From Dyadobacter fanqingshengii (GTDB lineage: Bacteria > Bacteroidota > Bacteroidia > Cytophagales > Spirosomataceae): 64,000 bases of DNA. The notes beneath the pieces were generated by a model. That model was not told the origin of the DNA. It did not search any database and saw only the letters and a program-made list of their open reading frames with translations. The DNA lies in the NCBI RefSeq assembly GCF_023822005.2, contig NZ_CP098806.1, positions 4,030,001 through 4,094,000 of the forward strand, given 5' to 3'. Shown piece after piece: positions 1-9,360 of the stretch (within the stretch, counting starts at the first letter, position 1; each line of letters opens with the position of its first letter). A program made the translations under genes and the position numbers.

Positions 1-1671
1 CTGGGGAGCAAATCTTTGTACAATCTCGCAGCTGGCGGTAATGCGTTGACAAAAGCATTTTCGGGAAGCAGTTTCACAGCTTTTGATTTGGCCAATAAAG
101 GCAAGAACATTGTAATCGGAACCGCTGAGGGTTATTTGCTTTTTGATATAAACTCAAAAAAACAAACCGGAGACATTTATAAAAAACTGCCTGTTAATAA
201 AATAGCTGTTATAAAGGAGGTTAATAACCGCATCTGGTTTGGTTCTGACGAAGGTGCGTTCGCGCTTAGAGCTGATGGTAAATTTGATTATTACTATGGT
301 GAACGCTGGCTGCCGGGCAACAAAATTACCGACATTGCGGAAGGACCGAACAATTCTGTTTTACTGCTGACAAACAAAGGTTTAGGACAAATTATTTTCC
401 AAACCATGTCGCTGGAAGAAAAGGCAATGATCTTTGAAAAACAGGTGAGACAGCGGCATATCAGAAATGGATTTAATGCCTCGCGCGTGAACATGGATCA
501 TGGAAACGTTGCAACTGGATATATGGATGACTCTGATAATGACGGTCTTTGGACTTCCATGTATCTGGGCGGCGAGATATTCCGCTACGCAGTAACCAGA
601 GATCCCGAAGCATTGCAAAATTGCCGCGAGTCGCTGGATGCGATGGAAAGATTGTATTCCGTAACGGGCATTCCCGGCTTTCCAGCACGTTCATTTGAGA
701 GATCCGGACACATAAAAGAACTGAGCGACAGCGATCGCTGGCAGCATTCGACCGAAAAAGAATGGGACTGGAAATCCACCACCAGCAGCGATGAAATCAT
801 AGGACATATTTTCGCATTTGGCGCCATGGCCGAGCTGGTGGATGACCCGCCGATGAAAAGGCGCGCCGTTGCGCTGATCGACACAGTGATGTCCCACATT
901 GTTAAAAACGACTTTTATCTGATCGATTTCGACGGAAAGCCAACCATGTGGGGCAAATGGAACCCTGAGTATGTGAATGCTTTCCCGATCAATGTGGGCG
1001 ACCGCAAGTTAAATTCTTCCAACATTGTTGCGATGCTTCAAACAGCTTATCATTTTACGAAAAAAGAAAAATACAAGGCCAAAGCGTTTGAATTAATGAA
1101 CAAACACGGCTATTTCGAAAATATGATGCGCCCCATGAAAGTGATCGGTAAAGCGCCGGAAAATGCGGACGAGCATAGCAAGCAAATGTCCGACGGCTGG
1201 AACCACTCCGACGACGAAATGTATTTTGTGGGCTACTGGGGCCTTTATCGCTATGCATTCAATGATACGCTCAAAGCAAAATATAAGCAGCAGATCCTGG
1301 ACCACTGGGAAATTGAACGCCCCGAAAAAGAAGGCGCCTGGAACATTTTCACCGCATTAACCGGCGTTAAAGATTTCGACCTGAAAGAAGCTGTCTGGTA
1401 TTTGCAGGAACACCCGCTCGATCTGATCGATTGGAGCATTAAAAACAGCCACCGAAAGGACATTGAATTGCTTGAACCCAACTTCCGCAGGCAAACGACC
1501 AAAGAAGTGCTGCCGCCGGACGAACGTCAGGTTCAGCGTCACAATGCCAACATGTTCAGCCTGGACAGAGAGGGGAGAAATGGCGATGCGGAGTATAGTG
1601 CGGGCGATATCTGGCTTTTGCCCTATTGGATGGGACGTTATCTCGGCGTAATCAGCGCACCTCAAAAGTAG
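1..1671 (+). CDS. Propeller / alpha-toroid hybrid protein, 5' truncated by the window edge
   Basis: The reading frame is open from base 1, so the true start lies upstream; 556 residues are visible. Residues 1 to about 130 are beta-propeller-like, with repeats such as IWFGSDEGAF and NKITDIAEGPNNSVLLLTNKG that resemble two-component-regulator propeller blades. From about residue 136 the protein becomes a helical region rich in Trp and acidic residues (DNDGLWTSMYLGGE, WKSTTSSDEIIGH, DGWNHSDDEMYFVGYWG), as in six-hairpin (alpha/alpha toroid) glycan-active proteins of Bacteroidota. No catalytic residue can be fixed from the fragment. It ends 4 bases before a DUF3748 lipoprotein and heads a uronate/sugar catabolic set. 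The fold is probable; the substrate is unknown. Confidence 0.7.
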   Translation: MGSKSLYNLAAGGNALTKAFSGSSFTAFDLANKGKNIVIGTAEGYLLFDINSKKQTGDIYKKLPVNKIAVIKEVNNRIWFGSDEGAFALRADGKFDYYYGERWLPGNKITDIAEGPNNSVLLLTNKGLGQIIFQTMSLEEKAMIFEKQVRQRHIRNGFNASRVNMDHGNVATGYMDDSDNDGLWTSMYLGGEIFRYAVTRDPEALQNCRESLDAMERLYSVTGIPGFPARSFERSGHIKELSDSDRWQHSTEKEWDWKSTTSSDEIIGHIFAFGAMAELVDDPPMKRRAVALIDTVMSHIVKNDFYLIDFDGKPTMWGKWNPEYVNAFPINVGDRKLNSSNIVAMLQTAYHFTKKEKYKAKAFELMNKHGYFENMMRPMKVIGKAPENADEHSKQMSDGWNHSDDEMYFVGYWGLYRYAFNDTLKAKYKQQILDHWEIERPEKEGAWNIFTALTGVKDFDLKEAVWYLQEHPLDLIDWSIKNSHRKDIELLEPNFRRQTTKEVLPPDERQVQRHNANMFSLDREGRNGDAEYSAGDIWLLPYWMGRYLGVISAPQK

Positions 1672-1675
1672 CCTC

Positions 1676-3052
1676 ATGCAATTGCAACGTTATTTTCTTT
1701 CTACATTAATTCTGATTCCAATGCTGTCTTGCCAAACTGACTCCTATCTGCAAGAAAAACAGGTTACCCACGATTACGATTATCATCACGATCTGGATAA
1801 CAACGATAATTTCTCACCGGACGGAAAATGGCTGGTTTACGACACCCGGACAGACAGCGGCGGCATTGCGGAATCGGGGAAAATTGAGAAAGTAAACATT
1901 GAAACAGGCGAGAAAAAGGTCTTATTTGAAATACAAAACAACGAAATATGGGGTCCGGGGGCTGGTGCTGTGAGTTACAGTCCAATGCAGGAAGCGGTGG
2001 TTTTTATTCATGGTTTGGCCAATAGCACAAAGGAAAACCCTTACCAGCAATGGCGCAGAACGGGCGTCATCATTGAAGACGCAAACCCGAACGTTCCTAT
2101 TTACATGGACGCGCGCGAGGTAACTTTTCCTTTCACGCAGGGCGCATTACGCGGTGGCACGCACCGGCACGAATGGAGCGGCGATGGAAAATGGATCGGT
2201 TTCACTTATAATGATGCCATCCTGAAAGCGCTGGAAGATTCCACCGGCCAAAAGCGGAATCTGCGGACGATTGGCGTTTCTAAAAAAATACGACCCGTTA
2301 ATGTTGATAAAAACGACGAAAATGTTTCCGGTGAATGGTTTAGCGCATTGGTGGTTCGTGTGGTGCCAAACCCTGCGCCTGGGACCGACGAGATCAGTCA
2401 TGCGGCAGGCGATAGCTGGGTTGGGACGAAAGGTTACTTACAGAAAAACGGCCAAAGACAGGTTGCAAGAGCATTTATTGGTGTAGTAAAAGACAAAAAT
2501 GGCAAGGATGTGAACGAAGTTTTCATCGTTGACATTCCCGAAGACATTACGCAACCGGGCGAACTGGGACCATTGGAAGGAACAAAAGATGATTTCCCCA
2601 TGCCGCCGAAAGGTGCAAGCCAAAGAAGACTGACATTCACCGCAGAAACCAAATATCCGGGCTGCACAGGCATAGTGCGATCCTCACCCGATGGAAATTC
2701 ACTCGCCTATATGGCAAAAGACGAAAATGAAGTTGAGCAAATATTCCTGATTGCTCCGTTCGGAGGCAAGCCCCGCCAGCTCACAGTACACGATTCCAAT
2801 GTTTCAGGAAATGTAAGATGGCACCGGAGTGGAAACGCAGTGAGTTACATTTACCAAGGAAGCATTATGCTTTGCAAGCTCGGCGAAGCGCCTTTTGAAC
2901 AAAGAATTACAAAACTTACCCCACCGACCAATCCCGCACCATCCAATTTAGTGTGGTCTCCTGACGGTAAAATGCTAGCGTTCAATCGTTTGATGCTAAA
3001 AGAAGGCAAGGCTGCCTCTCAGCAAATATTTGTCGTTGAAGTGACGATGTAG
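1676..3052 (+). CDS. DUF3748 (YidR-like) beta-propeller lipoprotein
   Basis: 458 residues. The N-terminus has a lipobox-like sequence (PMLSCQ, Cys19), so it is probably a lipoprotein. Several TolB/WD40-like blades carry the pattern SPDGK-W/L (FSPDGKWLVYD near residue 47, WSGDGKWIGF near 167, SSPDGNSLAYM near 338, WSPDGKMLAF near 430). The ordered core including TFPFTQGALRGGTHRHEWS matches my memory of the DUF3748 family, whose E. coli member is YidR; its biochemical role is not established. It starts 4 bases after the upstream stop, indicating co-transcription, and lies before uxuA, which fits a role in sensing or handling uronate-containing glycans. That link is inference from position. Confidence 0.8.
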   Translation: MQLQRYFLSTLILIPMLSCQTDSYLQEKQVTHDYDYHHDLDNNDNFSPDGKWLVYDTRTDSGGIAESGKIEKVNIETGEKKVLFEIQNNEIWGPGAGAVSYSPMQEAVVFIHGLANSTKENPYQQWRRTGVIIEDANPNVPIYMDAREVTFPFTQGALRGGTHRHEWSGDGKWIGFTYNDAILKALEDSTGQKRNLRTIGVSKKIRPVNVDKNDENVSGEWFSALVVRVVPNPAPGTDEISHAAGDSWVGTKGYLQKNGQRQVARAFIGVVKDKNGKDVNEVFIVDIPEDITQPGELGPLEGTKDDFPMPPKGASQRRLTFTAETKYPGCTGIVRSSPDGNSLAYMAKDENEVEQIFLIAPFGGKPRQLTVHDSNVSGNVRWHRSGNAVSYIYQGSIMLCKLGEAPFEQRITKLTPPTNPAPSNLVWSPDGKMLAFNRLMLKEGKAASQQIFVVEVTM

Positions 3053-3108
3053 GGGGAAGCGCAAACAATTGCGTCTGCATATTTATAACTTAATATGCAA
3101 TTTATCCT

Positions 3109-4308
3109 ATGATTCATACCATGCGCTGGTTCGGGCCGAATGATCCCGTCTCGTTGATGGACATACGCCAGGCCGGATGCGCCGGAGTTGTGAGCGCGCT
3201 GCATCAGATTTCAGTCGGAGATATATGGTCTACCGAGGCTATCAAGGAACGAAAAGCGCTCATTGAGGCTGGTAATGAACAATTTACATCCTTGCAATGG
3301 CTGGTTGTCGAAAGTCTCCCCGTTCATGAGCATATCAAAAAAGGGCTTCCTACTCGTGAACTTTACATTGAAAATTATAAGCAATCATTAAAAAATCTGG
3401 CCGCTTGCGGGATTAAAACGGTTTGTTACAACTTCATGCCTGTCCTGGATTGGTCGCGCACCCAGCTGGATTACACTATGCCGGAAGGCCACAAAACGCT
3501 TCGCTTCGTTTGGGAAGATTTTGCGTTGTTTGACCTTTACATCCTGCATCGGCCCAATGCGGCGGTTGACTATGAGCCTGAAATTCAACGATCGGCCTCG
3601 GAAAAATTAAGCCGCATGTCGCCCGATGAGATTTTTCATTTAACGAACACCGTTTTATTAGGCTTACCTGGCTCGGAAGAAGCTTTTGATCTCGTCAATT
3701 TTCAAAGTTTGCTGGACGCTTATGCGCACATTGACGACAAGCAGCTGCGTGAAAACCTGTATTATTTTGTAAAAGAAGTCGCGCCGGTAGCGCAGGAATT
3801 GGGCATTAACCTCTGCATTCACCCGGACGATCCGCCAAGGTCATTACTGGGCTTACCGAGAGTTGTCAGCACCGAAGCCGATCTGGACGAATTGATGCAA
3901 GCCAGTAACGTCCGGGCAAACGGAATCACTTTTTGCACCGGCTCACTGGGCGTAAGGGCTGATAATGACCTTATTCATATCATTGAGAAATTCGGCGACC
4001 GCATTCATTTCGTGCATTTGAGAACAACGAAGCGGGAAATCGGAACGCGGAATTTTCACGAAGCGCCGCATCTTCATGGCGACGTGGATATGTATGCCGT
4101 TGTCAAAGCAATATTAGCCGAAGAAAAAAGACGAAAGGATGCTGGCTATCAGGACAATGCCTTACCCATGCGCCCGGATCACGGTTTCCAGATGCTTGAC
4201 GATCTGCACAAGAAGACCTATCCTGGTTATTCAGGAATCGGGCGATTGAAAGCATTAGCTGAGCTTCGCGGACTTGAAACGGGCATTAAGCGCTCGCTTA
4301 GCATTTAA
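3109..4308 (+). CDS. uxuA: Mannonate dehydratase
   Basis: 399 residues, the usual UxuA length. It converts D-mannonate to 2-keto-3-deoxygluconate in hexuronate degradation. The start RWFGPNDPVSL and the following QAGCAGVVSALH are characteristic of the family. Metal-site segments are all present: LCIHPDDPP (His238), TFCTGSLGVR (Cys276), HFVHLRTT (His303) and RPDHGFQML (His358). It is cytoplasmic with no signal peptide. The 56-base gap upstream and 39-base gap to the SDR gene suggest one operon. The expected UxuB-type fructuronate reductase is absent from the window; the adjacent SDR is the candidate replacement. Confidence 0.95.
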   Translation: MIHTMRWFGPNDPVSLMDIRQAGCAGVVSALHQISVGDIWSTEAIKERKALIEAGNEQFTSLQWLVVESLPVHEHIKKGLPTRELYIENYKQSLKNLAACGIKTVCYNFMPVLDWSRTQLDYTMPEGHKTLRFVWEDFALFDLYILHRPNAAVDYEPEIQRSASEKLSRMSPDEIFHLTNTVLLGLPGSEEAFDLVNFQSLLDAYAHIDDKQLRENLYYFVKEVAPVAQELGINLCIHPDDPPRSLLGLPRVVSTEADLDELMQASNVRANGITFCTGSLGVRADNDLIHIIEKFGDRIHFVHLRTTKREIGTRNFHEAPHLHGDVDMYAVVKAILAEEKRRKDAGYQDNALPMRPDHGFQMLDDLHKKTYPGYSGIGRLKALAELRGLETGIKRSLSI

Positions 4309-4347
4309 AAACAACATTATCCTCTTTTTAACTTACGATTTTCTAAA

Positions 4348-5133
4348 ATGCCTGAAATTGAGAATACTAACGCAGCATTGAATGTTTTTTCTCTCGAAGG
4401 GAAACTGGCGCTGGTGACCGGCGGCGGGAGCGGAATTGGCTTTTACATTGCGCAAGCCATGATCCAGTCGGGCGCAAAAGTGATTGTTACCGGCCGTCGT
4501 GAGGCGGTTTTGCAGGAAGCCGTGGCTTTACTCGGAGCGAATGCCAGTTATTTTGTCAATGACATTACGCAGCTCAGCACCATTCCGAACCTGATCGCAT
4601 CGATCGAAGAAGCGCACGGGCCGATTGATATTCTGGTTAATAATGCAGGCATAAATATGAAAAAACACGCTGTTGAGGTCACTGACGAAGATTTTGATCG
4701 TGTTATTCAGACCAATTTGCATGCTGTTTTTGCGATTACCAGAGAATGTGGCAAGCGCATGATCGCGCGAAAGCAAGGCTCCATTATTATGATCACTTCT
4801 ATGGCTGCATTATACGGAATTGACCGCGTAGTGGCCTATACGGCTTCAAAATCGGCCGTCGGCGGCATGGTGAAGGCGCTGGCCACTGAATTTTCTCCCT
4901 ATAATGTAAGGATAAATGCAGTCGCTCCGGGTTTTATTGAAACACCCATGATGCTCACCGCCATGAACGGGGATCCCTCACGCCGCGACAAAGCCATGGA
5001 CCGCACACCCATGGGAACCTGGGGAAAACCGGACGACATCGGCTGGGCAGCCGTCTTCCTGGCCTCCCCCGCAGCCAAGTTCATCACTGGCGTTTCATTG
5101 CCTGTAGATGGCGGGAATTCGATTGGGTTTTGA
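4348..5133 (+). CDS. SDR-family oxidoreductase, probable fructuronate reductase or gluconate 5-dehydrogenase type
   Basis: 261 residues, a classical short-chain dehydrogenase. The nucleotide-binding motif TGGGSGIG begins at Thr24, NNAG is at 98-101, and the catalytic set is Ser151, Tyr164, Lys168 (YTASK). The TGRR sequence after the second beta strand suggests preference for NADP(H), but this is inference. The C-terminal VNAVAPGFIETPM and PVDGGNS are typical of the family. It lies 39 bases downstream of uxuA, so the likeliest role is interconversion of fructuronate and mannonate; gluconate 5-dehydrogenase or 2-keto-3-deoxygluconate oxidation are alternatives. Confidence 0.88.
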   Translation: MPEIENTNAALNVFSLEGKLALVTGGGSGIGFYIAQAMIQSGAKVIVTGRREAVLQEAVALLGANASYFVNDITQLSTIPNLIASIEEAHGPIDILVNNAGINMKKHAVEVTDEDFDRVIQTNLHAVFAITRECGKRMIARKQGSIIMITSMAALYGIDRVVAYTASKSAVGGMVKALATEFSPYNVRINAVAPGFIETPMMLTAMNGDPSRRDKAMDRTPMGTWGKPDDIGWAAVFLASPAAKFITGVSLPVDGGNSIGF

Positions 5134-5188
5134 CATTGAAACACCATTTATACACTATTATAATAAACATTTCCTAAATCCGAGATCA

Positions 5189-6025
5189 ATGAAAAGTATG
5201 AGTTTGATTAAATCGATTTCCCTGTTTCTGCTCCTTGCTATTTTTTCAATTGCAGAAACCCACGCCCAAAAAATCAAGTGGAATAAAGTTAAAGTCCTTA
5301 TTTATACCAAAAACGGTAAGGGTTATGTGCATGATAACATTGCGGCTTCGGTGGCGGCGATGCAGGCTTTGGGGAAGCAGCATGGATTTGGAGTGGATGT
5401 GAGCGATGATCCTTCGAAATTTACGGATGAAAATTTGAAACAATATGATGCGCTTATTTTTTCCAATACAAATAATGATGTATTTGATACTGACGCACAG
5501 CGCGTTGCGTTGATGCGTTATATCCAGGCGGGCGGAAACTTCGTCGGGTTGCACTCGGCCTCCGGGACTGAGCGGAAATGGAGATGGTTTAAGGATATGC
5601 TGGGTGGAACATTCTTCTGGCACGAACCCGGACAAAGCTTTACCGTGAATGTTTTGGATTCCAAAAACCCTTCATTAGCGCATTTGCCTGCTAAATGGGA
5701 GCGCAAAACGGATGAATTTTATTTCATAAAAGAACTGGGCGTGAACCTGAATGTCCTGGCTGTCAACGACCATACGACCATTCAAAAACCGGCTGGAAAA
5801 GCCCTGGACACTTTCGGGACCGTGTTTCCTTCGGTTTGGTGGCACGAGTATGACGGCGGCCGCGCATTTTATACTTCGCTCGGACATCAGAAAGAAGATT
5901 ATGAGCAGGAAGATTTGAAAAAACACATTCTGGGAGCCATTGAATGGGCAATAGGTCCGCAAAAGGCCAGAAATTACAGCAAGGCTTACGCGACGAGCCC
6001 GGCTGATGAAGTGCGTAAAAAGTAA
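5189..6025 (+). CDS. Secreted ThuA-domain protein
   Basis: 278 residues from the ATG at 5189. This start is preferred because it gives a clean signal peptide (KSISLFLLLAIFSIAETHAQ); an earlier in-frame start at 5108 would overlap the SDR gene. The mature part is a single ThuA domain (trehalose-utilisation family, class I glutamine-amidotransferase-like fold): VKVLIYTKNGKGYVHDN, YDALIFSNTNND, GGNFVGLHSAS, VWWHEYDGGRAFYTSLGH. ThuA proteins accompany oxidised-sugar (3-keto-sugar) pathways, but the reaction is not well defined. The next gene, a Tat-exported Gfo/Idh/MocA protein, starts 25 bases later, a pairing common in Bacteroidota. Confidence 0.9.
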   Translation: MKSMSLIKSISLFLLLAIFSIAETHAQKIKWNKVKVLIYTKNGKGYVHDNIAASVAAMQALGKQHGFGVDVSDDPSKFTDENLKQYDALIFSNTNNDVFDTDAQRVALMRYIQAGGNFVGLHSASGTERKWRWFKDMLGGTFFWHEPGQSFTVNVLDSKNPSLAHLPAKWERKTDEFYFIKELGVNLNVLAVNDHTTIQKPAGKALDTFGTVFPSVWWHEYDGGRAFYTSLGHQKEDYEQEDLKKHILGAIEWAIGPQKARNYSKAYATSPADEVRKK

Positions 6026-6050
6026 CATCAAAATATTAATCCTGAATCCA

Positions 6051-7487
6051 ATGAAAAATTCAACAGAAGAAAACGGCCAGAACAGAAGGTCGTTCCTGAA
6101 AAGCGCTGCCACCGGAACTGCAGGGATTATCGCGGCTTCGATGTTTCCAACGATCGTTCCTGCAAGCGTTTTTGGCAAATTTGCGCCTAGCAACCGGATC
6201 AACATTGGCCAGATAGGCATTGGCCGCATTGCTACCACGCACGATTTACCAGAGGTTTTAAAGAACGAAGTGGCTCACGTTATGGCGGTTGCAGATCTGG
6301 ACAAAAACCGTCTTGCACAAGGTAAAAAGTGGATTGAAAAAAAATATGCAGATAAAACAGGCAAAGCAAATTACGTCGATGTAAAAGCATATGACGACTA
6401 TAAGGAGCTTTTGGCCAATAAAGAAATCGATGCAGTGATCATCAGCACGCCAGATCACTGGCATGCGCAACCTGCAATGGAAGCAGCCGTTGCCGGGAAG
6501 CACATTTACATGCAGAAACCGACTTCACTGACGATTAAAGAAGGCCGGATGATGGCTGAAATGATCAAGAAAAAGAAGGTTGTTTTCCAATTGGGGAGTC
6601 AGCAGCGGTCTATGAACCCGTGGCCACAATTCAAAAGAACTTGCGAATTGGTGCGCAATGGTCGCATTGGTAAGCTGAAAAAGGTTTATGTAGGCTTACC
6701 GGGCGATCCGGCGGGTGGCAACACGGAAAAAATGCCTGTGCCAGCGAATTTAAATTACGACATGTGGCTCGGCTCAACGCCTGAGGTTTATTATACATTG
6801 GATCGCGTGCATTCGCAAACGGACATTAATGACCGTCCGGGATGGCTGCGTCTGGAGCAGTTCGGCGCGGGAATGATCACGGGCTGGGGTTCGCACCACA
6901 TCGACATTGCGCATTGGGGCATGGATACCGAGCTCACCGGCCCAATCGAAATTGATGGAAAAGCGACATTCCCTGCTGCTGGTTCCGGCCTCTGGAATGT
7001 GCACGGGGACTTTTTGGTTAATGCAAAATATGCCAATGGCGTGGAAATGGAAATTGGCGGCACCAATCCGAACGGAGTTAAATTTGAAGGAACGGATGGC
7101 TGGATCTTCGTGTCCCGTGGTAATGTGGGCGTGACAGCTTCCGATCCGGGAGCGGCCGCTTCTGCGAAGGAAAACAAAGCATTTTATGCCAGCGATCCCA
7201 AAATCCTTGGCTCGGTGATCCAGGCAGATGAAATTCATTTATACGAAAGTCCGGAGCAACATCAAAACTGGCTGGAAAGCATCCAGAATGGCAAGCAAAC
7301 CATCAGCCATGCTGAAATCGCACAACGCTCCTGCTCAGCATGTCTGATCGCACATACAGCGATGAAACTGGGCCGTAAATTGAAATGGGATCCGAAGAAA
7401 GAAGAATATATTGGTGATAAGGAGGCCAACGAAACACTGTCAAGACCGCAGCGCGGGCCTTATGGGACGAATAATGTAAAAGGCTAA
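6051..7487 (+). CDS. Gfo/Idh/MocA-family oxidoreductase with Tat signal
   Basis: 478 residues from the ATG at 6051; the frame extends upstream into the ThuA gene but this start gives a twin-arginine signal (NRRSFLKSA, then a hydrophobic stretch). The Rossmann part begins INIGQIGIGRIA, with VDVKAYDDYKELL and AVIISTPDHWHAQPAMEA, and the family EKP motif appears as QKP in IYMQKPTSLT. The C-terminal half holds GSHHIDIAHWGMD, the usual substrate-side motif. Length and Tat export match the secreted Bacteroidota subfamily that oxidises or reduces glycosides with a tightly bound nucleotide. It closes the 1-7487 set and is followed by a strong terminator. Confidence 0.92.
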   Translation: MKNSTEENGQNRRSFLKSAATGTAGIIAASMFPTIVPASVFGKFAPSNRINIGQIGIGRIATTHDLPEVLKNEVAHVMAVADLDKNRLAQGKKWIEKKYADKTGKANYVDVKAYDDYKELLANKEIDAVIISTPDHWHAQPAMEAAVAGKHIYMQKPTSLTIKEGRMMAEMIKKKKVVFQLGSQQRSMNPWPQFKRTCELVRNGRIGKLKKVYVGLPGDPAGGNTEKMPVPANLNYDMWLGSTPEVYYTLDRVHSQTDINDRPGWLRLEQFGAGMITGWGSHHIDIAHWGMDTELTGPIEIDGKATFPAAGSGLWNVHGDFLVNAKYANGVEMEIGGTNPNGVKFEGTDGWIFVSRGNVGVTASDPGAAASAKENKAFYASDPKILGSVIQADEIHLYESPEQHQNWLESIQNGKQTISHAEIAQRSCSACLIAHTAMKLGRKLKWDPKKEEYIGDKEANETLSRPQRGPYGTNNVKG

Positions 7488-7506
7488 ACGGATTTTTAAT
7501 GTTGAG

Positions 7507-7543
7507 AGACTTTCCAGGATTAATAAACTTGGAAAGTCTTTTT
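7507..7543 (+). terminator. Rho-independent terminator
   Basis: A perfect 10-bp stem, AGACTTTCCA (7507-7516) with TGGAAAGTCT (7530-7539), is followed immediately by a run of T. It lies 20 bases after the Gfo/Idh stop and ends the uronate/sugar operon. The minus strand has no U tract after the stem, so it serves the plus strand. Confidence 0.85.
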
Positions 7544-7564
7544 GCTTTAAGAGCACATGCTGTA

Positions 7565-8425
7565 TTAATAATTCCCTTTGTACTCCCTCGGCGTGTGGCC
7601 GATGTATCTTTTGAAGTTCCTATTGAAATTAGATAAAGAGTCAAATCCGCTGTCATAAGCAATCTGTGCGATCGTCCATTTGTCTTCCAGGAGCAATTTG
7701 CAGGCATGACCAATGCGGATTTCATTGACAAAATCGATAAAGGTCTTATTGGACCTTGCTTTGAAATATCTGCAAAAAGCCGCTTCTGTCATTCCTGCCA
7801 ACGACGCCACATCCCCCAATCTGATTTCCTGAGAAAAATGCTGCAGCACATAATTGTGCACTTTATGCATGCGCTCGGTTTCCGAAACCTTATAAGTATT
7901 TACATAACCATAACTTGAAATGGGAGAACCGCCTGTTTCATGCGCAAGCTTGTCAAGCAATGTAAGGAGTTGAATGATCGTTTGGAAGCCTTCGGAGTGC
8001 ATGATCGACATTAATTCCGAGCGGATATGGTTACGGAGTTCGCCTTTGTATTCAATGCCGCGCTTGGAATCCAGAAGCAACTGTTTCAAAGCCAGCATCT
8101 CCGGTTTGTCCAAAAAATCCTTTCCCAGAAAATCCTCCTGAAAGTATAAAACGACGCCATGCGTCAGCAGCGATGAACCGGTATCGAAATAAGCAGCGTC
8201 GCTCCGCCACAGGTGTGGGACGTCGGGCCCTAAGAAAACAGTGTCGCCCGGACCGAAAGTTTGCACGGAATCACCGATTAATCGCTTGCCTGTTCCTTCT
8301 AAAACAGTGAACAACTGATAATGCGGATGAAAATGCCAATTAGGATCAAAATGCGGTGCTTTCAGCTCCTGGATTGTCACAGTCCTGACCTGGCTTTCAA
8401 TATTTTTATGGATTGGCGCCTTCAT
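7565..8425 (-). CDS. AraC-family transcriptional regulator
   Basis: 286 residues. The N-terminal cupin-like sensor domain is recognisable by HFHPHYQLFTVLEGTG and FGPGDTVFLGPDVPHLW. The C-terminal 100 residues form two helix-turn-helix units: IRLGDVASLAGMTEAAFCRYFKARSNKTFIDFVNEIR, then WTIAQIAYDSGFDSLSNFNRNFKRYIGHTPREY. It is convergent with the upstream sugar operon and a likely local regulator, though the target cannot be read from sequence. A second protein of the same architecture is encoded at 21407. A perfect palindrome GTTTTGCAAAAC (8450-8461) lies 24 bases upstream of the start and could be an autoregulatory site. Confidence 0.9.
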   Translation of the reverse strand: MKAPIHKNIESQVRTVTIQELKAPHFDPNWHFHPHYQLFTVLEGTGKRLIGDSVQTFGPGDTVFLGPDVPHLWRSDAAYFDTGSSLLTHGVVLYFQEDFLGKDFLDKPEMLALKQLLLDSKRGIEYKGELRNHIRSELMSIMHSEGFQTIIQLLTLLDKLAHETGGSPISSYGYVNTYKVSETERMHKVHNYVLQHFSQEIRLGDVASLAGMTEAAFCRYFKARSNKTFIDFVNEIRIGHACKLLLEDKWTIAQIAYDSGFDSLSNFNRNFKRYIGHTPREYKGNY

Positions 8426-8710
8426 AAACCTGCCTTATTTTACCTTAATGTTTTGCAAAACTAACGCAACGCAATCAAAATACGACTAGTAATGATTTCT
8501 ACTTGCTGTTTCAGATCTAAAATCAATTTGTGAAAGGCAAAAGAATTTCAGCATATTCTCGTTGTAATAAGCGGAAGACAGCATTTTGAAACCCGGAAGC
8601 CCCGGACTGGGTGGCACACTTTTTTGATATTTCAATGCTCGTAAATCCCGTTCCAACCTTTTTAATCCGGTGGCGTCCCTAATAATTCAATCCGAAGCAT
8701 TTAAGCAGTC
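8426..8710. other. Intergenic stretch without a recognisable gene
   Basis: This 285-base gap separates the divergent AraC gene and the small lipoprotein gene. Near the AraC start it holds the 12-bp palindrome GTTTTGCAAAAC (8450-8461), overlapped on the minus strand by TAGTTTTG (8456-8463), which fits the Bacteroidota -7 pattern TAnnTTTG but has no -33 element at the usual distance. I see no coding potential or RNA gene in the rest. Confidence 0.5.
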
Positions 8711-9139
8711 ATGAAAAAATTCATCCCTCTCTCAACCTTCCTGTTTGGCATTTTTGCCCTTTTCAGTTGTGGAAAAACAACCACAATCAGCAGTAATATG
8801 GAGTTAACCGGCAAATGGGAGCTCCAAAGTATAGTACAAAATTCTGACACCATACAAAAGCCTGCATTAGCCAAAGGGCAAATGCCAGTCAGTCTTAATT
8901 TCAAAGAAAAAGGAGAGCTCGAAGGCACCACGTCAACCAATATTATGACCGGCTTCTACGAGACCGCCCAACAAAATACCATTCAACTCGGTGGCGGCGG
9001 AACGGAAAGAGCGGAAACGCAATGGGGCAACCTCTTTGTGAATGCACTTCCGAATGTAAACCTGTACGACCTGAAAATGAACCGGTTAGTGCTATATTAC
9101 GAAAATAACAATCAGATGATTTTTAGCAGGGTGCAGTAA
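8711..9139 (+). CDS. Small lipoprotein, META/lipocalin-like
   Basis: 142 residues with a lipoprotein signal ending FALFSCGK. The mature part begins MELTGKWELQSI, the typical opening of META/HslJ-like and lipocalin-like small lipoproteins of Bacteroidota, followed by beta-strand-rich sequence (VSLNFKEKGELEGTT, NTIQLGGGGTERAE, RLVLYYENNNQMIFSR). The alternation of GKW, a polar middle and a closing MIFSR strand supports a META-like barrel. No function is known. It stands alone, with no operon partner in close range. Confidence 0.75.
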   Translation: MKKFIPLSTFLFGIFALFSCGKTTTISSNMELTGKWELQSIVQNSDTIQKPALAKGQMPVSLNFKEKGELEGTTSTNIMTGFYETAQQNTIQLGGGGTERAETQWGNLFVNALPNVNLYDLKMNRLVLYYENNNQMIFSRVQ

Positions 9140-9360
9140 CTTCCCTGACATATCCCATTTCACAGTTGGCGGCCTTATCACAGATAGGAGCTGCCATTTT
9201 TTATGCCCGCCGCATTTATTGTCATATTTTACCTCAATCTCAGCACCGGAACGATTTAACAGGTCAATATGTGACTAATAATTATCAAATCAGGCAAACA
9301 GAAAAGTGGTTTTTTGTTGTAAAATTGCATATTGACGGGAAGATCAAAAAAAATATATTG

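Noticed and set aside
5108..5188. N-terminal extension of the ThuA gene
   Set aside because: It overlaps the end of the SDR gene and would hide the signal peptide; the ATG at 5189 is preferred.
9166..9360. 65-residue N-terminal extension of the tagatose/psicose epimerase-like protein
   Set aside because: The family starts at the sequence encoded from 9361; the extension has no similarity and reads like noncoding sequence.
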